A stretch of 38,918 nt of DNA, taken from positions 1-38,918 of the forward strand of contig CASEGX010000072.1 of the NCBI GenBank assembly GCA_949287505.1. Direction: 5' to 3'. Origin of the DNA: an uncultured Spirochaetales bacterium. GTDB taxonomy: Bacteria; Spirochaetota; Spirochaetia; Sphaerochaetales; Sphaerochaetaceae. This document shows positions 16,716 to 25,364 of this stretch, in pieces. The translations under genes were made by a program, and so were the position numbers. Numbering within the stretch: the first letter of the stretch is position 1; every line of letters starts with the position of its first letter. The notes under the pieces were generated by a model. That model did not search any database. It worked only from the letters and a program-made list of their open reading frames with translations, and had not been told where the DNA came from.

Positions 16716-17645
16716 ATGGAAGAAAGATATCTTACAGCTGATGATGGACACAGGATATTCCTCCGCACATGGCGTGTGGAAAAGCCTCGTGCTGTGGTTC
16801 ATATCAATCATGGTATGGCCGAGCATGGCTTGAGATATGATGCCTTTGCCAGATACCTCAATTCCTTCTGCATCTCCGTCTACGCCCAGGATCACAGAGG
16901 GCATGGATTCACGAAGGAAGAGGATGAGAAGGGATGGTTTGCAGATGAAGACGGATGGCAGAGAATATGCCAGGATGCGTGGTTTGTCGATCAGGTGATT
17001 GAAAAAGAGAATCCAGGAATCCCTCTGATTCTCTTCGGTCATTCAATGGGATCTTTCGTGGCACGCACATGCCTTTCCGATCACTCTGATTCATACTATG
17101 CCGCAATAATCTGCGGTACCGGAGCATCTCAGGGGCTCATCGGTCACATCGGTCATGCTCTGGCAGCTTTCAGGGCAAAAAGATCTGTTTCCAGGGTTCC
17201 TGATGAGTTCATGAACCGTTTGGCTTTCGGAAGCTATGTGAAGCATTTTGCAGGAGAGGGAGAGACCGGGTGGCTTTCAAAGGACAGGGAAGAAGTCCGG
17301 AAGTACGATGAGGATCCTCTCTGTGGCTTTGTCTGCACATCAAGCTTCTATGCGGATCTGATTGAAGGCTCATTCACCGCAAATGACAAAAACCGTGCAG
17401 CAAGGATCCGTAAGGATATTCCTCTTCTTCTGATTTCCGGGCGCGATGATCCTGTAGGCGGCTATGGAAAGGGTGTTGAGAGAGTATACAGAATGTACAG
17501 GAAAGCTGGGCTGGAGAGGGTGACGCTCCGTCTTTTTGACAACGACCGACATGAGATACTCAATGAGACTGACAGGGATGATGTCATGAAGTGCATCTCT
17601 TCTTTCATACTCTCTGTGCTTGAGGGAAATGATGCAGGAAAATAA
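16716..17645 (+). CDS. Alpha/beta hydrolase, lysophospholipase/monoacylglycerol lipase type
   Basis: The 309-residue protein has the Hydrolase_4 (serine aminopeptidase S33-like) pattern: HINHGMAEHGLRY near the oxyanion turn, YAQDHRGHG, and the nucleophile elbow GHSMG. An acid and histidine are in SGRDDPVG and NDRHEILNE. These enzymes hydrolyse lysophospholipids or monoacylglycerols. The ATG has no SD, and TATATA/TAATCT boxes lie 6-12 bases upstream. Its last 14 bases overlap the YihY-like gene, so a membrane-lipid connection is conceivable. Confidence 0.88.
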   Translation: MEERYLTADDGHRIFLRTWRVEKPRAVVHINHGMAEHGLRYDAFARYLNSFCISVYAQDHRGHGFTKEEDEKGWFADEDGWQRICQDAWFVDQVIEKENPGIPLILFGHSMGSFVARTCLSDHSDSYYAAIICGTGASQGLIGHIGHALAAFRAKRSVSRVPDEFMNRLAFGSYVKHFAGEGETGWLSKDREEVRKYDEDPLCGFVCTSSFYADLIEGSFTANDKNRAARIRKDIPLLLISGRDDPVGGYGKGVERVYRMYRKAGLERVTLRLFDNDRHEILNETDRDDVMKCISSFILSVLEGNDAGK

Positions 17646-18882
17646 TGATAACAGCGTCATTGTCCGATTCGGACAGTGGTGGGTGCGATATGGAAAGGCG
17701 CTCAGTCTTGCTTTCAGAGGAATGGGCCGGGATAATATCTCAATGATGGCCTCCGGAATGGTTTATTCCACTCTTATCGCCATTATTCCATGTCTTACGT
17801 TCCTTTTTGCCTTCCTTTCTGCGTTTGGAGTCCTTCAGCCTTTCATGGAGCTCATACGCTTTATTGCAGAGGATACTTTCGGAGAAAGCACCGGACATGA
17901 GCTCATGGGGTACATAGAGCAGTTCTCTTCCAATGCTATGAGCCTTGGTGTCATAGGTCTTGTTTCTTTCATTTTCACCGGCATTCTTCTCGTTAACAAG
18001 ATCTATGTGATAATCAACAGCATATTCAGAACCCATGCCTCATCAGGGACTGTGAAGAGATTCACAGCATTCCTTACGTTCCTGATCATCGGTGCGTTCA
18101 TGGTAGTTCTTGTCTTCACGCTTCAGAGCATGGTCGGGGATACGCTGAGAAACATCATAATAGGAGATGAATCGACAGGGAACATCCTTTACTTTCTCAT
18201 GATATTCGCCGTCGGCTGGGTGCTTCTCTTCCTGCTTTTCTATGCCGTTCCCAATACGAAGATCAGATTCGTTTCAGCTGCAGTGGGTACAACGACGTGC
18301 ATCATCTCATTGATGATCATCACGGCGATATTCAGCAAGATAACATCATCGATGGTCAGCTATTCTGTCATCTATGGTTCCATGGCCTCCATATTCGTCG
18401 CGCTTCTCTACCTGTATATAACCTGGTTCACCATCTTCTTCTCCGCAGAGCTTGTCTTCGTCCATCAGTTCAAGCCTGATAACACCTTCATCATGGGAAA
18501 CAGTGAGGCGCCGTATCGTCAGATATCAGAGGCAATCAATGCGCTTCTGCTGATTGCTGACAGGTATCAGAAAGGCGGTGGAGCGATGTCACAGCGTGAG
18601 CTCATACGTAAGCTTGCAATACCTTCAAACAAGCTGGCAAAATACATATCCGACCTGGAAGATGCCAGAGTCGTGATGACTGTGAATGCACAGCGCACCC
18701 TTTTCGTTCCTGCAAGACCGCTTGAACAGATAAGGATAAGCGATGTCATCACTGCGCTCTATGGCAGTGCAGAGAGTGATTCGATTGAGACGATAGGAGA
18801 AGCCGTGGCCGCAGAATTCCTGCATCGTGGAATTGCAGAGACCGGTTCCCTTACAGTTGAGAATTTATTGGAGAGAGTATGA
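17632..18882 (+). CDS. YihY/BrkB family membrane protein with winged-helix tail
   Basis: About six membrane segments occupy residues 30-290, starting after the family's SMMASGMVYSTLIAIIP motif. The remaining ~120 residues are soluble and look like a winged helix (ISEAINALLL, MSQRELIRKLAIPSN, LAKYISDLEDARVV). The YihY/BrkB family has no settled function, and the old label of ribonuclease BN is wrong for it. I chose the ATG at 17632 because GAGGG (17622-17626) lies at a proper distance; 17629 is the alternative. The next gene overlaps by 4 bases (ATGA). Confidence 0.88.
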   Translation: MQENNDNSVIVRFGQWWVRYGKALSLAFRGMGRDNISMMASGMVYSTLIAIIPCLTFLFAFLSAFGVLQPFMELIRFIAEDTFGESTGHELMGYIEQFSSNAMSLGVIGLVSFIFTGILLVNKIYVIINSIFRTHASSGTVKRFTAFLTFLIIGAFMVVLVFTLQSMVGDTLRNIIIGDESTGNILYFLMIFAVGWVLLFLLFYAVPNTKIRFVSAAVGTTTCIISLMIITAIFSKITSSMVSYSVIYGSMASIFVALLYLYITWFTIFFSAELVFVHQFKPDNTFIMGNSEAPYRQISEAINALLLIADRYQKGGGAMSQRELIRKLAIPSNKLAKYISDLEDARVVMTVNAQRTLFVPARPLEQIRISDVITALYGSAESDSIETIGEAVAAEFLHRGIAETGSLTVENLLERV

Positions 18883-19340
18883 TCCTTGATAGAAATGATG
18901 CCGAGAGTATCGTAGGGACATTCCCGACGGTTCCAGATCCAGATAGTGCTGTCGTCAGAGTATACACGGCAGGAGGCCTTGAGATGCGTTATCACAGGAA
19001 TGCAGAGCTTCTTGGCTCCGATGTCGTCATTGCCGCTCCCTATTCGCTGACGGTGCATTATGACGGCAGGTATGTCTTTGCCGTGTCAATCGAACGGGAT
19101 GATCTGAGAGCAATCTCTCCGCTTATCGGAGTGCCTCTCAGAGAGCTTCAGGAAGAGTATGGGGTGAAAGGATTCTATGGAGAGCCGAAAATCTCCCTCT
19201 ATGGCGATGGCGAGAAGGAGAGCCTGGGAGTTTATCAGGGAATGAATGATGAGGAGGAAATCATAAGATTCCTCCTCTCCGTTGCCCTTGATTCCCTGGA
19301 TGAGCTTGCAGAGCCTGAAGAGGTTCAGAAGGCAAGATAG
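18879..19340 (+). CDS. Unknown protein, 153 aa
   Basis: I do not recognise this protein. It is soluble, acidic and apparently single-domain, with no signal peptide and no membrane segment. A run of alternating strands (VVRVYTAGGLEMRYHRN, LTVHYDGRYVFAV) is followed by EYGVKGFYGEP and an acidic helical tail. It has no cysteines. It is coupled to the YihY-like gene by an ATGA overlap, so it is real and probably acts with it or the hydrolase. Its end overlaps the convergent CcdA-like gene by 16 bases. Confidence 0.75.
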   Translation: MILDRNDAESIVGTFPTVPDPDSAVVRVYTAGGLEMRYHRNAELLGSDVVIAAPYSLTVHYDGRYVFAVSIERDDLRAISPLIGVPLRELQEEYGVKGFYGEPKISLYGDGEKESLGVYQGMNDEEEIIRFLLSVALDSLDELAEPEEVQKAR

Positions 19341-20011
19341 AGCATATAAAGCCCTATAGCCAGTACCAGTATTCCAAGAAGGATATTAAGGGCCTTGCTT
19401 ACAGCTCTGAAAGAGGCCTTCTGTCCGAGCTTTCTTATCAGGGAAGGAGAAGAGCCTAGCACCACGGCAAGAGCCGTGCAGCCAATGGAATAAAGAAGCA
19501 GAAGTATGCCACCTCTTAACGCGCCTCCCTCTGATGCGGCAATGGATAAAAGGGCAACGAGCACCGGAGTTGAACATGGGGACGAGAATATGCCCCCAAG
19601 TATTCCGGCTATCAGGGCCCCGATATAACCGCGCCTCCGGTTTATGGCTGAGAGGTAGGTGGATGGTATGATGTTTATGATCTCCCACATCTGCAGTGCC
19701 ATGAGAATCATCAGGATTCCCAGAAAGAGATACCACCATCTTCCGGCATTCCCCACAAGGGTGCCAAGGAGGGCCGCGACAATCCCGAAGATGGTGAATG
19801 TGACGGCATTGCCAAGTGCATATACAAGCGATAGCCGGAATGCCTTACCCGGTGAGGCCTCTTTACCTACATAGCCAAGAACAAGAGGAATCTGCGACAG
19901 TGCGCACGGGGTTATCGAGGTGATGATTCCCGCAGCAAGTGCGATTAAAGGTGAAAGCCAGGAGGCCGAGGAAAGGCTTTCAGAAAGGGATGAGAGAAGA
20001 TTATCCAGCAT
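19325..20011 (-). CDS. CcdA/DsbD-type transmembrane thiol-electron transporter
   Basis: The 228-residue protein has six membrane helices and the paired redox cysteines of the CcdA family, C36 (TPCALSQIP) and C146 (SSPCSTP). Such proteins pass electrons from cytoplasmic thioredoxin to partners outside the membrane. The gene overlaps the 3' end of the membrane-anchored thioredoxin gene by 11 bases and is translated after it. The pair should form an extracytoplasmic thiol-reducing pathway, serving disulfide repair or peroxide reduction. Confidence 0.9.
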   Translation of the reverse strand: MLDNLLSSLSESLSSASWLSPLIALAAGIITSITPCALSQIPLVLGYVGKEASPGKAFRLSLVYALGNAVTFTIFGIVAALLGTLVGNAGRWWYLFLGILMILMALQMWEIINIIPSTYLSAINRRRGYIGALIAGILGGIFSSPCSTPVLVALLSIAASEGGALRGGILLLLYSIGCTALAVVLGSSPSLIRKLGQKASFRAVSKALNILLGILVLAIGLYMLYLAF

Positions 20012-20543
20012 TTCTCAGATCCTCGATGAGCGTCTCAAGCTGTGTTCTTGTGAGGTATCCTTCATGTATTGTGAGTGCATGCTCTCCTGTGTCTTTGTAC
20101 GAGTAGAGAATGTAGTCGATAAGTGAATCCTCCGGTGGTGTGAATGGTTTTCCTTCCGGTTCAAAGACGGCAATTGTCGGTGTGACGCGGATGGGGAAGT
20201 ACTGGAAGGCAGCCTCGTTCTTCTCAAGATCCATGTACCGTATCTCAATGTCCTCGACTGTTCTGTTGAGTTCTGTCAGATCGGGCATCATGCGCAGGCA
20301 TGGCTGACACCAGCTTTCTCCCATGACTATGATGAGCGGTTTCTCATTTTCCTTTATCATGTCTGCTGTGAAATCCGTAATCTCAAGTTCTGAACGATTG
20401 CTCTGAAGTGATGTGGCGTTCTCGTCAATGATGCTCTGCATTGACCCTATGTCTCCGCTTCCTGTTCTCTTTGCGATGAACACAGCTGCCACAAGAACTA
20501 TTACCAGCAGAATTACAACACCCTGGATTGCTTTTCTTTTCAC
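20001..20543 (-). CDS. Membrane-anchored thioredoxin-like protein
   Basis: The 180-residue protein has an N-terminal membrane anchor (about residues 7-24) and a thioredoxin domain with the redox motif WCQPC (C79/C82) and the cis-proline TPTIAVF. It should face the periplasm and receive electrons from the CcdA-like partner encoded directly downstream. The start is GTG at 20543, backed by AGAGGAG about 7 bases upstream. No lipoprotein cysteine is present. Confidence 0.9.
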   Translation of the reverse strand: MKRKAIQGVVILLVIVLVAAVFIAKRTGSGDIGSMQSIIDENATSLQSNRSELEITDFTADMIKENEKPLIIVMGESWCQPCLRMMPDLTELNRTVEDIEIRYMDLEKNEAAFQYFPIRVTPTIAVFEPEGKPFTPPEDSLIDYILYSYKDTGEHALTIHEGYLTRTQLETLIEDLRNAG

Positions 20544-20640
20544 ATATATCTCCTCTGCATGATTCTACATGATTGGATGAGAGTTTGCTACTCAGATTGA
20601 TAGTCTTGACGGCTTATTATCTTCAATTGCTTGTGTTGTA

Positions 20641-20673
20641 TAAAATAAAAATGCCACAGATTTCCTGTGGCAT
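20641..20673 (-). terminator. Intrinsic terminator of the Fe-ADH gene
   Basis: Read on the minus strand, ATGCCACAG (20673-20665) pairs perfectly with CTGTGGCAT (20659-20651) across a 5-base loop. The T-rich tail TTTTATTTTA (20650-20641) follows. It lies 20 bases after the Fe-ADH stop codon and is the clearest terminator in the window. Confidence 0.92.
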
Positions 20674-20693
20674 GGATTTGTAAGGTCTTATTA

Positions 20694-21914
20694 TTAAGCA
20701 GTTGTTGCAATTCCGGAGCTCTCTGCCATTACAGTGTAATAGAATTCCTCCAGCTCCTTTGCATTCATGAGCATCGGTACCGGATAAAGCGGGTTAGCTT
20801 CCTTGTCAGCATATTCAGAGAGCATTGGTATGTCCTCCTTCCTTATGCCCTGAAGTTTCTCCGGAATCTTCATTTCTCTTTCCATCGCCTTTATTGCGGC
20901 AATGAATGAGACTGCTTTCTCATGGTCGTTCATTCCCCCGATTCCTGCACTTGTTGCAAGGCGTGCAAGCTTCTTCTCGGCTTTCTCTCCATATTTCTCA
21001 AGCACATATGGAAGAAGGACAGCATTCGCAAGCCCATGAGGTATGTTGTACTTGCCACCTAGCGAGTGAGCTACGGCATGTACGTAGCCGACATATGATA
21101 CGGTGAATGCGGCCCCTGCAAGAAAAGCTGCATGAAGCATGTTCTTCCTTGCCTCCATGTCGTTTCCGTCATGATAGGCAGTAGTAAGGGATGAGAAAAT
21201 GAGGCGTACAGCTTCTTCTGCGTTTTTCCTCGTTTCCTTTGTCGTTGATCCTCCGATATATGCCTCGACAGCATGCGTGAGTGCATCCAGTCCCGTTGAG
21301 GCGGTAAGGGATGGTGGAAGAGTCCTTGTGACCTCGGGGTCAAGAACTGCGTAGCGGGGAATGAGCGGGAAGGAGTTTATCGGATACTTGTGCCTTGTGC
21401 TGCTGTCGACAATCACGGAGGCAAGCGTTGTCTCACTTCCTGTTCCCGCAGTTGTAGGGATCGCAATCAGAAGGGGAATCCTTTTTCGTACCTTCAGTAT
21501 GCCTTCCATTCTATCCAGTGTCTTCTTCGGATACGCTATGCGTGCTCCGACAGCCTTCGCCGCATCTATCGAGGAGCCTCCGCCGAAGCCTATTATGGCT
21601 TGAGATGAGGAGGAGAGGAAAAGGCGTCTGGCTTCCTCGACATTGTCGGTTGTGGGATTTGCTACGGTAGAATCATAGACAGAGAGTGCAATATCATTTT
21701 CAGCCAGAAGCTCTTCAAGCTTTCTGGTAAGTCCCATTCCCCTTATTCCCTTATCGGTGACAAGCAGGACGCTCTTTATACCTTTGCGCCTGAAAAGTCC
21801 GGGCAGCTCTGAGATGCCATTGAGAATCTCCGGTTTCCTGTATGGAAGGAAAGGTATGGCGATTCTGAATGCCTTCTGAAAAATTCTGCAATATATCCTC
21901 TTTGCCGGATTCAT
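20694..21914 (-). CDS. Iron-dependent alcohol dehydrogenase family protein
   Basis: The 406-residue protein belongs to the group III (Fe-ADH) family that interconverts alcohols and aldehydes or ketones with NAD(P)H. The nucleotide loop GGGSSIDAAKA (~residues 114-124) and the PTTAGTGSE motif are clear. Metal ligands are in TGLDALTHAVE (Asp and His), GYVHAVAHSLGG and NIPHGLANA. The specific substrate cannot be told. GAGG precedes the ATG. A promoter TTGACA-N17-TAAGAA lies upstream and a strong terminator follows, so it is monocistronic. Confidence 0.93.
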   Translation of the reverse strand: MNPAKRIYCRIFQKAFRIAIPFLPYRKPEILNGISELPGLFRRKGIKSVLLVTDKGIRGMGLTRKLEELLAENDIALSVYDSTVANPTTDNVEEARRLFLSSSSQAIIGFGGGSSIDAAKAVGARIAYPKKTLDRMEGILKVRKRIPLLIAIPTTAGTGSETTLASVIVDSSTRHKYPINSFPLIPRYAVLDPEVTRTLPPSLTASTGLDALTHAVEAYIGGSTTKETRKNAEEAVRLIFSSLTTAYHDGNDMEARKNMLHAAFLAGAAFTVSYVGYVHAVAHSLGGKYNIPHGLANAVLLPYVLEKYGEKAEKKLARLATSAGIGGMNDHEKAVSFIAAIKAMEREMKIPEKLQGIRKEDIPMLSEYADKEANPLYPVPMLMNAKELEEFYYTVMAESSGIATTA

Positions 21915-21934
21915 CTATCTATCCTCACTGGTTT

Positions 21935-21993
21935 TTCTTAACACTATGCCATGATTGTGTCAATAATAACAGTTGTAACCAATAGTGTAATTG
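21935..21993 (-). promoter_or_regulatory. Fe-ADH promoter with nearby half-site repeats
   Basis: On the minus strand, TTGACA (21963-21958) and TAAGAA (21940-21935) are 17 bases apart, the same -35, spacing and -10 as the rrf2 promoter. Upstream, on the plus strand, TTGTAAC (21973-21979) and GTGTAAT (21984-21990) resemble the half-sites of the inverted repeats at 29990 and 30856. Here they are in direct rather than inverted orientation. Confidence 0.45.
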
Positions 21994-22034
21994 AAAATAT
22001 ACAATGAAATTGATGTGGAATATATTACAGATAA

Positions 22035-22436
22035 TTATATACCGTTATCGGTATTGTTTATTGTTATCTTTAATATATCCTCAAAGGATATCTGCTTCCC
22101 ATCGCTGAATACAAGTTTCTTGTTTGCTCTGTCTATTCTGGATATCAGGCCTTTTGCGATTTCATATCTTCCTTCCGATTCTGAGAAGTAGGTTATTTCT
22201 GCTTCTGTGAAATCTGATGATACATAGAGTTCTTTCAGTCTGGAGTCGAGCTCATCGATTCCTTCCTTTCCAAGCTGGACTCTGCTTTCAATGACTCGTC
22301 CTGCCTCTTCGATCGAATCCTCATACCCCGTAAGCGCTGCAAATGGCGCAAACTGCGCGGCTCTGTCAAGGCGTGGCATCCTTTCGTGCTTGACTGATTC
22401 ATGATGCGGATGATCGATTATGTCACTGTATCTCAT
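22035..22436 (-). CDS. YolD-like small protein, partner of Y-family polymerase
   Basis: The 133-residue protein begins MRYSDIIDHPHHESVKH and has the RAAQFAPFAALTGYEDSIEEA core seen in small proteins encoded next to UmuC/UvrX-type polymerases in Firmicutes (YolD-like). Their function is unknown, and they are thought to act with the polymerase. It starts inside the polymerase stop codon (ATGA overlap), so the two are coupled. A 6-bp hairpin (ATACCG/CGGTAT, 22039-22054) covers its last codons. This gene pair is more typical of Firmicutes, so it may have been acquired. Confidence 0.78.
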   Translation of the reverse strand: MRYSDIIDHPHHESVKHERMPRLDRAAQFAPFAALTGYEDSIEEAGRVIESRVQLGKEGIDELDSRLKELYVSSDFTEAEITYFSESEGRYEIAKGLISRIDRANKKLVFSDGKQISFEDILKITINNTDNGI

Positions 22437-23917
22437 GCCTTGTGTCCTCCGATCTGCTGATTCCTTTCCCTTGCAGTCGCACCGTCTTCAAAGCTCATTC
22501 CCCTTAGAAGTGCGTTCTTCCCGAACTTCTTCTTTATGAGTATTGTCGCATCCTGGAGTTTGCGCTCCCGCGCAGCTTCTCTCTGCTTCCTTTCTCTTTC
22601 CTCATTGAACTTTGACAGATCTGTGAAGAGGTCAGGTTCTTCTTCATATTGTTCTTTTGTCCTCTCATCCACAACATCTGCAGCTGTTATGTATATTCTG
22701 CGGATTAATAGAGAGGGATTCACTTTCTCGTCGAAGATGGAGAGGGTTGCATTGATTATCTCCTTTGAAGAGGATGATGGGCTGGAAAATGAGAATGAGC
22801 CATGAGCGCTTTTGGGTACTTCGCGTCCATAGTAGTCCTTTTTTGTCTCGCCTCTGAATCCCTCTTCCTTCATGTTCGCTGAGTCGTAGCCAATTGTCAG
22901 TACAATCTGTGAGGCTGCAAGACGCTTTTCTACTAAATCAAGCGAAAGCGAGTCCGCCATCTCCATTGTCACAAGGCGTGCTTTTTCAAAGGTATATGAT
23001 GATTGCAGAACCTGTCCGGCGCCGATGCTGTTTGAGTTCGGCTTATAGTTCTTTATATCCTGCATTGTGCACGGTTCCCATCCCCATGCATGGTCTATAA
23101 GCAGCTCTGCATTCACGCCGAAAAGACGATACAGAAGCTCTTCGTTCCTTTCAGAGCAGCGTGCTATGTCTCCCATTGTATAGAGCCTGTGTTCCTCAAG
23201 CTTCCTTGCATATCCCCTGCCGACTCTCCAGAAATCAGTAAGAGGGCGGTGTGACCACAGCTCTCTCCTGTACTTCATCTCATCAAGCTCGGCAATCCTC
23301 ACTCCGTTCTGATCAGGATTTATATGCTTTGCCATGATGTCCATCGCGATCTTGGCAAGATACAGATTCTCTCCGATTCCTGCTGTGGCGGTTATCCCTG
23401 TTGCATTCAGGACTTCAAGAATGAGACGCATTGCGAAATCATGGGCAGACAGTTTGTAGAGCCTGAGGTATTCAGTGGCATCTATGAAAACCTCATCGAT
23501 TGAATAGACATGGATATCCTCCGGTGCGACGTATCTGAGATAGATCCTGTATATCTCAGAACTGCATCTGATGTAGTGGGACATCCTCGGTTTTGCGATG
23601 ACGAAGTCTATGGAAAGAGCCGGATTCTCATTCAATTCCTTCTGGCTGGATGAGGCACCCTTCAGCTTCCTGCCCGGAGCTTTGCGCCCTCTTGCTGCGT
23701 TTGCATCCCTTACTTTCTCCCTTACCTCAAAAAGACGGCATCTGCCAGGTATCCCATAGGCTTTGAGAGATGGAGAAACTGCAAGGCATATTGTCTTGTC
23801 CGTTCTGCTTTCATCAGCAACGACAAGGAGAGTGTCCAGCGGGTCAAGCCCGCGTTCCTTGCACTCGACGGATGCATAGAATGATTTGAGGTCTATGGCT
23901 ATGTATGTTCTGTCCAT
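22433..23917 (-). CDS. Y-family DNA polymerase (UmuC/DinB-like translesion polymerase)
   Basis: This is an error-prone polymerase for damaged templates. Catalytic residues are in IDLKSFYASVE (residues 8-18) and YSIDEVFID. The thumb is in the GIGENLYLAKIAMD region, followed by a little-finger domain and a basic C-terminal tail. An insert rich in Lys/Arg (about residues 80-100) extends the fingers. I chose the ATG at 23917 because the family motif follows at once; the upstream 41 codons are non-conserved. There is no SD; TATTAT (23933-23928) lies 10 bases before the start. No LexA-type operator was recognised. Confidence 0.92.
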   Translation of the reverse strand: MDRTYIAIDLKSFYASVECKERGLDPLDTLLVVADESRTDKTICLAVSPSLKAYGIPGRCRLFEVREKVRDANAARGRKAPGRKLKGASSSQKELNENPALSIDFVIAKPRMSHYIRCSSEIYRIYLRYVAPEDIHVYSIDEVFIDATEYLRLYKLSAHDFAMRLILEVLNATGITATAGIGENLYLAKIAMDIMAKHINPDQNGVRIAELDEMKYRRELWSHRPLTDFWRVGRGYARKLEEHRLYTMGDIARCSERNEELLYRLFGVNAELLIDHAWGWEPCTMQDIKNYKPNSNSIGAGQVLQSSYTFEKARLVTMEMADSLSLDLVEKRLAASQIVLTIGYDSANMKEEGFRGETKKDYYGREVPKSAHGSFSFSSPSSSSKEIINATLSIFDEKVNPSLLIRRIYITAADVVDERTKEQYEEEPDLFTDLSKFNEERERKQREAARERKLQDATILIKKKFGKNALLRGMSFEDGATARERNQQIGGHKA

Positions 23918-24005
23918 CTTTTTGATGATAATAGCAGAAAACGGCCTGAAGGCGTTACGGTTTTGTTCGTGCCAAGGGTGATGGACTATCATAAGGATAG
24001 CAGTT

Positions 24006-25352
24006 ATGCTTGAAAAAATGGCTGACAAGGAATATCTCATACATCAGAGCCCGTGGAAGGCTCTTTTGATTTTCTCAATACCTATGATGCTTGGAAACCT
24101 CTTCCAGCAGCTGTACACAATGACTGACTCCGTCATTGTAGGGCGTTTCGTGGGAGAGGATGCGCTCGCAGCTGTCGGAGCATCCTATTCTCTTACCAGC
24201 GTGTTCATCTCGGTAGCCATTGGAGGAGGAGTCGGAAGCAGTGTTCTTGTCAGCAGGGCATTCGGTTCAAGAAAGTACGATGATCTGAAGCGGACTGTAT
24301 CGACTTCGCTCATATCATTTCTTGTACTGTCCCTCATTCTTGCATTTTCAGGATATGTGTTCTCTCCATCCATAATGGATGCGCTTAATACACCGGACAA
24401 TATTCATGCAGATGCGGTAATGTATCTCAGGATATATTTTCTTGGCCTGCCATTCCTTTTCATGTACAATATCCTTTCATCCGTCTTCAATGCACTTGGC
24501 AAGTCAAAGATACCGCTTTATTTCCTTATCTTCTCATCGCTTCTGAATGTTGCTCTGGATCTTTTCATGGTTGCGGTGCTTGATGAGGGAATTGCTGGAG
24601 CTGCCTGGGCAACACTCATAGCGCAGGGTGTATCTGCATGTTTTTCATTCCTTGTGCTTCTGAAAACACTCTCAAGGCTTGAAGGCAAATCCGTAATCTG
24701 TTTTGATGGTACGATTTTCCGGAGCATGATCCGTCTTGCCATCCCGTCAATCCTGCAGCAATCGACGGTATCAATCGGCATGATGCTCGTGCAGAGCGTG
24801 GTCAACAGCTTTGGAAGCCAGGTCCTTGCAGGATACTCGGCAGGTATGAGGATTGAGAATATCGCTACAGTTCCGATGGTATCAATTGGAAATGCAATGA
24901 GCTCCTATACTGCCCAGAATATTGGTGCAATGAAGCATGAAAGGGTGGCAGAAGGCTATCATGTCTCATATCTGATGGTTATCTTCTTTGCGCTCGTCAT
25001 CGGTGTCATCATTGAGCTTTTCCCTGTATCCCTGATCGGTATGTTCATTGGCTCAGAAGGTACTGCACTTGCCTATGAGACAGGTGCTGACTATCTGAGG
25101 TTCATGGGCTGGTTCTTTGCCATCATAGGTTTCAAGATGGCTACAGATGGTGTCCTTCGCGGAAGCGGGGACGTAAAGGTATTTACAGCTGCGAACCTTG
25201 TGAATCTGACCACACGTGTTCTCTTCTCATTCATTCTTGCTCCTGTAATCGGAGTAGCTGCTGTATGGTACATAGTTCCGGTCGGTTGGTTCCTTAACTG
25301 GCTTATATCATTTATCGGATACAGGCGTGGAATCTGGAAAAGGAATATCTGA
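24006..25352 (+). CDS. MATE family efflux transporter
   Basis: The 448-residue protein has twelve predicted membrane helices in two related halves. It begins with the typical SPWKALLIFSIPMMLGNLFQQLYTMTD and includes VGRFVGEDALAAVG and the second-half IPSILQQSTVSIGM. MATE proteins export cationic drugs or metabolites using Na+ or H+ gradients. The ATG follows an AAGGA sequence. The GrpB-deaminase gene starts 12 bases after its stop codon and is likely cotranscribed. Confidence 0.93.
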   Translation: MLEKMADKEYLIHQSPWKALLIFSIPMMLGNLFQQLYTMTDSVIVGRFVGEDALAAVGASYSLTSVFISVAIGGGVGSSVLVSRAFGSRKYDDLKRTVSTSLISFLVLSLILAFSGYVFSPSIMDALNTPDNIHADAVMYLRIYFLGLPFLFMYNILSSVFNALGKSKIPLYFLIFSSLLNVALDLFMVAVLDEGIAGAAWATLIAQGVSACFSFLVLLKTLSRLEGKSVICFDGTIFRSMIRLAIPSILQQSTVSIGMMLVQSVVNSFGSQVLAGYSAGMRIENIATVPMVSIGNAMSSYTAQNIGAMKHERVAEGYHVSYLMVIFFALVIGVIIELFPVSLIGMFIGSEGTALAYETGADYLRFMGWFFAIIGFKMATDGVLRGSGDVKVFTAANLVNLTTRVLFSFILAPVIGVAAVWYIVPVGWFLNWLISFIGYRRGIWKRNI

Positions 25353-25364
25353 AAGGAGCAGGTT

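Noticed and set aside
17632..18882. Ribonuclease BN annotation for the YihY-like protein
   Set aside because: The protein is an integral membrane YihY/BrkB member; true RNase BN (RNase Z type) is a soluble metallo-beta-lactamase-fold enzyme.
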